From positions 1 through 64,000 of the forward strand of contig NZ_LBMW01000015.1 of the NCBI RefSeq assembly GCF_026168105.1: a DNA stretch of 64,000 nucleotides, in the 5' to 3' direction. The translations under genes were made by a program, and so were the position numbers. Positions 54,980 to 61,593 of this stretch are shown here, in pieces. Every line of letters begins with the position of its first letter. Within the stretch, counting starts at the first letter, position 1. Below the pieces are notes generated by a model. It had not been told where the DNA came from, did not search any database, and saw only the letters and a program-made list of their open reading frames with translations. Origin of the DNA: Streptomyces hygroscopicus (GTDB taxonomy: Bacteria > Actinomycetota > Actinomycetes > Streptomycetales > Streptomycetaceae).

Positions 54980-57588
54980 TGTCCACGACCGCATTTGTGG
55001 GGACCGGCCCCCGCCCCACGATCGTGCTCGTCGGCCACGGCATGGTCGGCCACCGCTTCCTCGAAGCGCTCGCCGAACGGGGCCTGACCGCCACGCACCG
55101 CGTGGTCGTGCTGTGCGAAGAGCCGCGCCCCGCCTACGACCGGGTCCAGCTCACCTCGTACTTCTCGGGCACCACGCCCGAAGAACTGTCCATGACGGAC
55201 GCGGAGTTCATCGAGACGCACGGGATCGAGCTGCACCTCGGCGACCCGGCCCTGACGATCCACCGGGACTCCCGGACGGTCACCGCCCGCTCCGGGCTCA
55301 CGGTCTCCTACGACACCCTCGTCCTCGCCACCGGCTCCTACCCGTTCGTCCCGCCGGTCCCCGGCAAGGACGCGACGGGCTGCTTCGTGTACCGCACCAT
55401 CGAGGACCTGCTGGCGATCGAGGAGTACGCGAGGAGGCGGGCGACGACCGGCGCGGTGGTCGGCGGCGGCCTGCTCGGCCTGGAGGCGGCCGGTGCGCTC
55501 AAGGGCCTGGGACTCACCACCCACATCGTGGAGTTCGCGCCGCGTCTTATGCCGGTACAGGTCGACGAGGGCGGTGGAGCCGCACTGCTGCGCACCATCG
55601 AGGACATGGGCCTGGCCGTCCACACCGGCACGGGCACCCAGGAGATCGTCGTCGGCGAGGACGGCGCGGTGACGGCCATGAAGCTGTCCGACGGTTCCGA
55701 ACTTCCCACGGACCTGGTCGTGTTCTCCGCCGGTGTCCGCCCCCGCGACCAGCTCGCCCGCGACTGCGGGCTCGCCGTCGGTGAGCGCGGCGGCATCACG
55801 GTGGACGAGCGGTGCCGCACCACCTCCGATCCGCATGTGTTCGCGATCGGCGAGTGCGCGCTGGCGGCCGACGGCCGGGTGTACGGCCTGGTCGCGCCGG
55901 GCTACGAGATGGCCGAGACGGCCGCCGCCACGATCGCCGCCGACGAGGCCGCCTTCACCGGTGCCGACCTGTCCACCAAGCTGAAACTGCTCGGCGTCGA
56001 CGTGGCCTCCTTCGGCGACGCGCACGGCACCACCGCCGACTGCCTGGACGTCGTCTACGCGGACTCGCGCTCGGGCACCTACAAGAAGCTGGTCATCGGC
56101 CGCGACGGCGAGCTGCTCGGCGGCATCCTGGTCGGTGACGCGGAGGCGTACGGCACCCTGCGCGCCCTCACCGGCTCGGTACCGCCCGTCGCTCCCGAGC
56201 AGCTGGTGCTGCCCGCCGGATCCGGCGCCCCGGCGCAGCTGGGCCCGTCCGCCCTGCCGGACGAGGCGGTCATCTGCTCCTGCCACAACGTCACCAAGGG
56301 CACGATCCGCGGCGCGGTCACCGAGCACCGGTGCACGACCCTGCCCGAGGTGAAGAAGTGCACCAAGGCCGGCACGGGCTGCGGCAGTTGCGTCAAGGTG
56401 CTGGGCCGGCTGGTCGACGACGAGCTGGAGGCGAGCGGCGTCGAGGTCGACAAGGGGCTGTGCGGCTGCTTCTCGCAGACCCGCGAGGAGCTGTACGAGA
56501 TCGTTCTCACCCTGCGCATCTCCTCCTACCAGCAGTTGCTCGACCGGTACGGGCGTGAGGGGGCGCGCGGCGGCGACGGCTGCGAGACCTGCAAGCCGGC
56601 GGTGGCCTCGATCATCGCCTCGCTCGCCCCGACGATCGGCGCCGACGGCTATGTCCTGGACGGCGAGCAGGCCGCCCTGCAGGACACCAACGACCACTTC
56701 CTGGCCAATCTGCAGAAGAACGGTTCGTACTCGGTCGTGCCGCGCATCCCCGGCGGTGAGATCACCCCCGAGAAGCTGATCGTGATCGGCGAGATCGCCC
56801 GCGACTTCGGCCTCTACACGAAGATCACCGGCGGCCAGCGGATCGACATGTTCGGCGCCCGGGTCGAGCAACTACCGCTGATCTGGGCGCGGCTGGTGGA
56901 CGCCGGCTTCGAGTCCGGGCACGCCTACGGAAAGGCCCTCCGTACGGTGAAGTCCTGCGTCGGCCAGACCTGGTGCCGCTACGGCGTCCAGGACTCCGTG
57001 CGCATGGCGATCGACCTGGAGCTGCGCTACCGGGGCCTGCGCTCGCCGCACAAGCTGAAGTCTGCGGTCTCCGGGTGTGCCCGTGAGTGCGCCGAGGCCC
57101 AGTCGAAGGACTTCGGGGTGATCGCCACGGCCAACGGCTGGAACCTGTACGTCGGCGGCAACGGCGGCGCCACACCGCGCCACGCGGACCTGCTGGCGCA
57201 GGACCTGTCCGACGCCGAACTGGTCCGGCTGATCGACCGTTTCCTGATGTTCTACATCCGCACGGCCGACCGCCTGGAGCGGACCTCCGTGTGGCTGGAG
57301 CGGATCCCCGGCGGCCTGGACCACGTACGGGACGTGGTCGTGCACGACTCGCTCGGCATCTGCGCGGAGCTGGAGTCCCTGATGGCCGCCCATGTCGCGG
57401 GCTACCGCGACGAGTGGGCGGAGACCGTCAACGACCCGGAGAAGCTGGCCCGGTTCGTGTCCTTCGTGAACGCGCCGGACACCCCCGACCCGGTGGTCGC
57501 CTTCGTCCCCGAGCGCGACCAGATCAAGCCCGACCTGCCGCTGCTGACCATCGGCACGCGAACCCTGGAAGGAAGCGCCCAGCGATGA
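54979..57588 (+). CDS. nirB: NAD(P)H nitrite reductase, large subunit
   Basis: The product is 869 aa. Domains in order: FAD/NAD oxidoreductase (VLVGHGMVGHRFLEAL; NAD motif VVGGGLLGLEAAGALKG), BFD-like [2Fe-2S] domain near 425-475 (VICSCHNVTKGTIRGAV and GTGCGSCVK), ferredoxin-like half domain (about 560-640), then the siroheme/[4Fe-4S] domain. The cluster cysteines are Cys660, Cys666 (CVGQTWC) and Cys700, Cys704 (SGCAREC). It reduces nitrite to ammonium with six electrons in the cytoplasm, together with NirD. It is translationally coupled on both sides (TGATG with the flavoprotein, ATGA with nirD). Confidence 0.96.
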   Translation: MSTTAFVGTGPRPTIVLVGHGMVGHRFLEALAERGLTATHRVVVLCEEPRPAYDRVQLTSYFSGTTPEELSMTDAEFIETHGIELHLGDPALTIHRDSRTVTARSGLTVSYDTLVLATGSYPFVPPVPGKDATGCFVYRTIEDLLAIEEYARRRATTGAVVGGGLLGLEAAGALKGLGLTTHIVEFAPRLMPVQVDEGGGAALLRTIEDMGLAVHTGTGTQEIVVGEDGAVTAMKLSDGSELPTDLVVFSAGVRPRDQLARDCGLAVGERGGITVDERCRTTSDPHVFAIGECALAADGRVYGLVAPGYEMAETAAATIAADEAAFTGADLSTKLKLLGVDVASFGDAHGTTADCLDVVYADSRSGTYKKLVIGRDGELLGGILVGDAEAYGTLRALTGSVPPVAPEQLVLPAGSGAPAQLGPSALPDEAVICSCHNVTKGTIRGAVTEHRCTTLPEVKKCTKAGTGCGSCVKVLGRLVDDELEASGVEVDKGLCGCFSQTREELYEIVLTLRISSYQQLLDRYGREGARGGDGCETCKPAVASIIASLAPTIGADGYVLDGEQAALQDTNDHFLANLQKNGSYSVVPRIPGGEITPEKLIVIGEIARDFGLYTKITGGQRIDMFGARVEQLPLIWARLVDAGFESGHAYGKALRTVKSCVGQTWCRYGVQDSVRMAIDLELRYRGLRSPHKLKSAVSGCARECAEAQSKDFGVIATANGWNLYVGGNGGATPRHADLLAQDLSDAELVRLIDRFLMFYIRTADRLERTSVWLERIPGGLDHVRDVVVHDSLGICAELESLMAAHVAGYRDEWAETVNDPEKLARFVSFVNAPDTPDPVVAFVPERDQIKPDLPLLTIGTRTLEGSAQR

Positions 57589-57938
57589 CCCTGACACTCG
57601 AGACCACCGCTCTGAAGGTCCAGCTCCGGCTCGACGAGGACAGCTGGTTCACGGTCTGCGACGCGAGCCTGCTGGTCCCGGGCCGCGGAGTGGCGGCCCT
57701 GCTTCCGGACGGCCGCCAGGTGGCGCTCTTCCGTGACCGCGCGGGCTGTATGTACGCCATCGACAACCGTGATCCCTTCACCGGCGCGGCGGTCCTCTCG
57801 CGCGGCCTGACGGGCACGCACCGAAGCCGCCCGTTCGTCGCCTCGCCCCTGCTGAAGCAGCGGTTCGACCTGCTGTCGGGGCAGTGCCTGGACGACGAGA
57901 CGGTGCGAGTGGAGGCGTACGAGGTGCGGACCGCCTGA
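57585..57938 (+). CDS. nirD: NAD(P)H nitrite reductase, small subunit (Rieske-like)
   Basis: The product is 117 aa. It has the Rieske-like fold of NirD without the [2Fe-2S] ligands: GRGVAALLPDGRQVALFRDRAGCMYAIDNRDPFTGAAVLSRG. No CxH...CxxH pattern is present, which is normal for NirD. It binds NirB to form the active nitrite reductase. The ATGA overlap with nirB ensures equal synthesis. Confidence 0.93.
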   Translation: MTLTLETTALKVQLRLDEDSWFTVCDASLLVPGRGVAALLPDGRQVALFRDRAGCMYAIDNRDPFTGAAVLSRGLTGTHRSRPFVASPLLKQRFDLLSGQCLDDETVRVEAYEVRTA

Positions 57939-57998
57939 GGAGCGGCGTACGAGGGGCGGACCGCCCGGGAGTGACGGCGGACGACCCCGTCGGCGCCA

Positions 57999-58925
57999 TC
58001 ACGCCTTCAGGGCGTCGTACGTCACCCCCGTGAGGCGCTCGGAAGCGGCCCAGAGCTGTTCCGCCGCCGCGTCGTCGAGGGTCCACCGCGCCCGCCAGGA
58101 CGGTGCCGGCGCTCCGCGCCACATGGCGAAGGAGGGGCCGGTGAAGGAGTCGGGGCGGACGTCCGGCGCGGTCGCCGCGTACAGCCCGGGCAGCGCGCCC
58201 GCCTCGGCCGACTGGGCGAAGACCCGGTTGCCGATCTCCATCAGCCGCTCGGCGCCCCTGCGTCCCGCCGCCCGCGGCCCCGCGGTCTGCAGGTTGGTGT
58301 CCGCGTACCCCGGGTGGGCGGCGGCGGCGACCACGTCGGACCCGGCAGCCGCCAGTCGGCGCGCCAGTTCGTGCGTGAAGAGCAGGTTGGCGGTCTTGGA
58401 GCGGGCGTAGGCGACCCAAGGCCGGTAACGGCGCTCGCTGTTGAGGTCGCGGATGTCGATGTTGGCGAGGGCGTGCATCATGCTGGAGACGGTCACGACC
58501 CGCGCCCCGGGGGCGGCGAGCAACGCGGGCAGCAGCAGCCCCGTGAGCGCGAAGTGCCCCAGGTGGTTGACGCCGAACTGGGTCTCGAACCCGTCCGCCG
58601 TCGTCGCGTAGGGCAGTGCCATCACCCCGGCGTTGTTGACGAGCAGATCGACCCGCTCGTACGGGAACGAGGCAGCGAACTCCCGGACGGAGGCCAGATC
58701 CCCGAGGTCGAGTCGTGCGAACTGGGCGTCACCGCCCGGCACTTCACCGACCACCCGCTCGACCGCGGCCTTCCCCCGCTCCTCGCTGCGGCACGCGAGC
58801 ACCACGCGGGCCCCCGCGCGCGCCAGCTCCCGCGCGACGACGTACCCGAGCCCGCTGTTGGCCCCGGTGACAACGGCGGTACGGCCGCTCAGCCCCGGAA
58901 GGTCACGGACGTTCCAGCCGGACAT
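57999..58925 (-). CDS. Short-chain dehydrogenase/reductase
   Basis: The product is 308 aa from the ATG at 58923-58925, with GGAGGGAG upstream; the frame is open further upstream. NAD(P)-binding motif TGANSGLGYVVAREL, NNAGVM, catalytic Ser in VVTVSSMMHAL and YARSK (Tyr-x3-Lys). It resembles the retinol-dehydrogenase-like, WW-domain oxidoreductase-like SDRs common in Streptomyces. R in ACRSEERG after the second strand suggests NADP preference. The substrate is unknown. It converges with nirD. Confidence 0.9.
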   Translation of the reverse strand: MSGWNVRDLPGLSGRTAVVTGANSGLGYVVARELARAGARVVLACRSEERGKAAVERVVGEVPGGDAQFARLDLGDLASVREFAASFPYERVDLLVNNAGVMALPYATTADGFETQFGVNHLGHFALTGLLLPALLAAPGARVVTVSSMMHALANIDIRDLNSERRYRPWVAYARSKTANLLFTHELARRLAAAGSDVVAAAAHPGYADTNLQTAGPRAAGRRGAERLMEIGNRVFAQSAEAGALPGLYAATAPDVRPDSFTGPSFAMWRGAPAPSWRARWTLDDAAAEQLWAASERLTGVTYDALKA

Positions 58926-59092
58926 GGAAGAACTCCCTCCGCATGCGGGTGAGGTCTCAGCGTACGGGGGATGTCCTGGCGCCGCGCCTCTCACACGGAG
59001 CGACACCTCATCACAGACTGGACACCATTCCTTCACAAGGGGTGGCCCGGGTCCTACGGTCACCCCCTCACATGACTCCGTGGGGGGATGAC

Positions 59093-59149
59093 ATGACCAA
59101 CCCGTACGTGCGAGCGGGGTCCGACGATGCCTCTGACCAGGCTAGATAG
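59093..59149 (+). pseudogene. Possible N-terminal fragment of a truncated gene
   Basis: An ATG preceded by GGGGGGATGAC starts an 18-codon frame (MTNPYVRAGSDDASDQAR) ending at TAG. The translation start is good, but the product stops just where the sequence turns lower in GC and the opposite-strand beta-helix gene ends. It may be the beginning of a gene cut off by the insertion of the following island. A short true peptide or chance cannot be excluded. Confidence 0.25.
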
Positions 59150-59168
59150 CGAAACGCTGCTGGAGCTA

Positions 59169-60413
59169 CTAGGAGCAGCCGGGTACCGTGCTGGGGCTAC
59201 CACAGTTGTTGGGCTGGTTACCGGCGACGGGACTGTCGATCCGCGTCACCGTGCCGCTGGCGTTGAGGATGCCGCCACCGTTTGCGCCCGTTCCCAGCGC
59301 CTGGTTCTTGGTTACCGGGCTGCGGGTGAGAGCCACCGTGCCGCCGGCCGTATTGAAGACGCCTCCACCGCGGGAGTTCGTGCCGTTGGCAGTGTTGCCG
59401 GTGACCGGGCTGTCGCTGGTGAGCTTCACCGTGCCGCTGAGGTTATAGATGCCGCCGCCCTGCGCATTGGTACCGGTGGCGCTGTTGCCAATGACCTTGC
59501 TTCTCTTCAGCGTCATGGTTCCGGCTTGCGCGATGCCGCCGCCCAGCGCACCTCTAACGGTGACGTCGTTGTGGGTGACTCGGGTGCTGGTCAGCGTCAC
59601 CTTCGTGCCGACGGCGGCGGCGATCCCGCCAGCCAGTTGGCCGGTTGCGTGGTTGCCGGTGATGCTGCTTCTGTCGATGGTCGCCGTGCCGGAACCTCCG
59701 AATGGGCTGACAAACAGGGCCCCGCCGGAACTCGCCCTGTTGTTGTAGAGCGTGCTCCTGTTGACGTTCACCGCGCCATTGTCGTTGTCGATGGCCCCGC
59801 CAAAGATGTCGGCGGTGTTGGTGGTGAGGCTGGTGTTGTTCAGCGTCAGTGCGGAACCGCCGCCCCGGAGCCAGATGGCACCGCCCCGGCCGTTGCCAAG
59901 GCCACTGGACGCGTGACCGTTGCTGAGGGTCAGGGCGTTGAGAGTGAGGTTTCCATTGGGGCCGTCGATTTCGAAGAAACGGAAATTGGCCGCGGTTGCG
60001 GCTCGGGTGATGGTGTCGCCGCGTCCGTTGATCGTAACGTTATTGGTGATGACCGGCAGTCCGTTGTCGTCGTTGGGCGGTGCGGCGTCGGTGAGGGTGT
60101 AGGTGCAACGGGGCCTGAGGTTGACCGTGCCGCCCACTGTGGCTACGGCGCCGATCGCGGCTTGCAGGTCGCTCTCGCTGCAGCTGGTCACGTTCATCAC
60201 CCGCGGCCGGCTGGTGGCAGGAGTGGTTCCGCTTGCCTCGGCTGAGGGAGTGCCGACCACTGGGTTGGTGGGGGCCGTAGCCGACTGCGACACGCCGAGT
60301 GGGTCCGGACCCGGTGGGGCAGGTTGTGCAGTAGCGGGCGGCGTACCTACGCCAAAAGCGGCGGAGGTGAGTCCCATGAGAATGGGAGCGATACGAGAGA
60401 TGCTCAGACGCAC
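59169..60413 (-). CDS. Secreted right-handed beta-helix (Pmp-like repeat) protein
   Basis: The product is 414 aa from a GTG at 60411-60413 with AAGGAG upstream; an upstream ATG at 60512 would bury the signal. Signal peptide (LSISRIAPILMGLTSAAFG) with cleavage near ATAQ. Then a Ser/Thr/Pro linker, an N-terminal cap (CSESDLQAAIGAVATVGGTVNLRPRCTYTL) and repeated coils of about 30 residues with GGGI/GGAI(W/Y) and SxITxNxA patterns, of the kind seen in polymorphic membrane protein and pectate-lyase-like beta-helices. It ends with paired cysteines (NNCGSPSTVPGCS). It lacks visible catalytic motifs and is probably an adhesin or glycan-binding surface protein. Lower GC and Asn/Thr-rich codon use than its neighbours suggest acquisition. 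Confidence 0.8.
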   Translation of the reverse strand: MRLSISRIAPILMGLTSAAFGVGTPPATAQPAPPGPDPLGVSQSATAPTNPVVGTPSAEASGTTPATSRPRVMNVTSCSESDLQAAIGAVATVGGTVNLRPRCTYTLTDAAPPNDDNGLPVITNNVTINGRGDTITRAATAANFRFFEIDGPNGNLTLNALTLSNGHASSGLGNGRGGAIWLRGGGSALTLNNTSLTTNTADIFGGAIDNDNGAVNVNRSTLYNNRASSGGALFVSPFGGSGTATIDRSSITGNHATGQLAGGIAAAVGTKVTLTSTRVTHNDVTVRGALGGGIAQAGTMTLKRSKVIGNSATGTNAQGGGIYNLSGTVKLTSDSPVTGNTANGTNSRGGGVFNTAGGTVALTRSPVTKNQALGTGANGGGILNASGTVTRIDSPVAGNQPNNCGSPSTVPGCS

Positions 60414-60969
60414 CGGGGCTCCTTGGGCGGATCGCGAGTGTCGTTCCCGTAAGTGATACCGGAATACCGACAGAAATGATTCATGTCGGATCAATCGGCG
60501 GGAAGGCAACACGCCCAGTTACGATCACAATTCAACCGAGAGATCTCGCCTGAATAGCCGCCAGTGACACACCGCACGCGCACTCACGGCGGCAGCCAGT
60601 TCCATACCGACACCATTCGGTGACGGTGCACTCGGAAGCGCTGAGCGCGATTCTCCAGGGTAACTACGCGTCGACCGCAACCGAAGTCCAATGCATCCTG
60701 CGGGGTTCCAGGATGGCGCCATACGGGCTTCCTGGGGTTCGTCCGATCCTCGATGCACACGACCTGCGGCGGGAACTCCTCGCGGTGTCGTGCGATCTCG
60801 TCTATGACCGAACGCCCTTGCGAAACATACCGATAGCTCTGCCTGGTCTTCGCTTCTCCGAGGTACGGCACGCCCTTGTCGGGACCGATCAACTGTTGTT
60901 TGACCGTCACAGTCTCGGCAGGGTCTCCGTCCTCCAGCCCGAACAGCTCGCCTTGCCTTGGACCATGTC
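60414..60969. other. 556 bp of uncertain content downstream of the IS fragment
   Basis: The region must hold the beta-helix gene's promoter near 60414-60530, where GC drops. Beyond it, both a reverse frame (60584-60969) and a forward frame (60620-61036) are open and have protein-like composition. Neither has a good start or a recognisable domain, and both run into the transposase fragment. I take it as degenerate mobile-element DNA. Confidence 0.4.
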
Positions 60970-61239
60970 GGTCGACTTCGACGCGCCGAAGCACGGCGGC
61001 AGTGCCCGCCAGGCACAGCCGCCGACCAGCACGTAGATGATCGCGGCGAACAGCGCCTCATCATCGATGTTTGCGACCCCGCCGCCCTGCGGTCGCACCC
61101 GCGCAGGCGGTAGCAACGGCCTCGCCAACTCCCACAGACCTTCCGGAACGATCCGACCCCACCGCCCACTCCCCGTGATCCACTCAACTACCAACAGGCC
61201 ACGTAGGACACGGTCTTGGACCCAGGCGTCGAGCCGCAT
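60970..61239 (-). pseudogene. IS5-family transposase fragment (N-terminal part)
   Basis: Residues encoded from 61239 down to about 60970 match the N-terminal domain of streptomycete IS5-type transposases: VPEGLWELARPLLPPARVRPQGGG, then DDEALFAAIIYVLVGGCAWRALPPCFGASKST. The reading frame should continue to the DDE catalytic domain, but the similarity ends abruptly and the frame stops 20 codons later. The DDE part is absent from the window, so the element is dead. No terminal inverted repeats were identified. Confidence 0.8.
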
Positions 61240-61593
61240 CCGGGCCCGCCACGAGTTGATCGCGATCGTGGTGCCCGTGTACAGGGGCCAGAAGCAGATG
61301 TTCTGTCACGACTTGACGCCGACATACGCTGGCCGCGCCTGGAGGGCACAACGGCGTCACGCAGGTTCAACGCCAACCAGCGCAAGCAAACACCGTTTTG
61401 CCTGGTCAGCGACGTAGCTTGTCAGTCTCCGCAGATGATGCACGAAGGGGCGGCACCCCCGCACAGGGTGCCGCCCCTCCTGGTGTGCCGGGACCGTCGT
61501 CGCGTCGGTGAGGGTCAGGTGAGCAACGACGGCCCCGGAGGCCCGGGCGCCGTGCCGGGCGCCGCGCGCCCGGCGGGAACGGCCGGACACCGA
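61240..61593. other. 354 bp between the IS fragment and ppdK
   Basis: It contains the end of the IS-related island on the left, where short frames have no domain, and a strong hairpin at 61446-61478. From about 61420 on, the base composition returns to that of the core chromosome. No gene is supported. Confidence 0.5.
61446..61478 (-). terminator. Hairpin terminator downstream of ppdK
   Basis: A perfect 13-bp stem (AGGGGCGGCACCC 61446-61458 with GGGTGCCGCCCCT 61466-61478) and 7-nt loop. It lies 115 bp after the ppdK stop on the minus strand and is symmetric, so it may work both ways. Confidence 0.8.

Noticed and set aside
60620..61036. Plus-strand frame opposite the transposase remnant
   Set aside because: Protein-like composition but no good start, and its right part is antisense to the recognisable IS5 transposase fragment.
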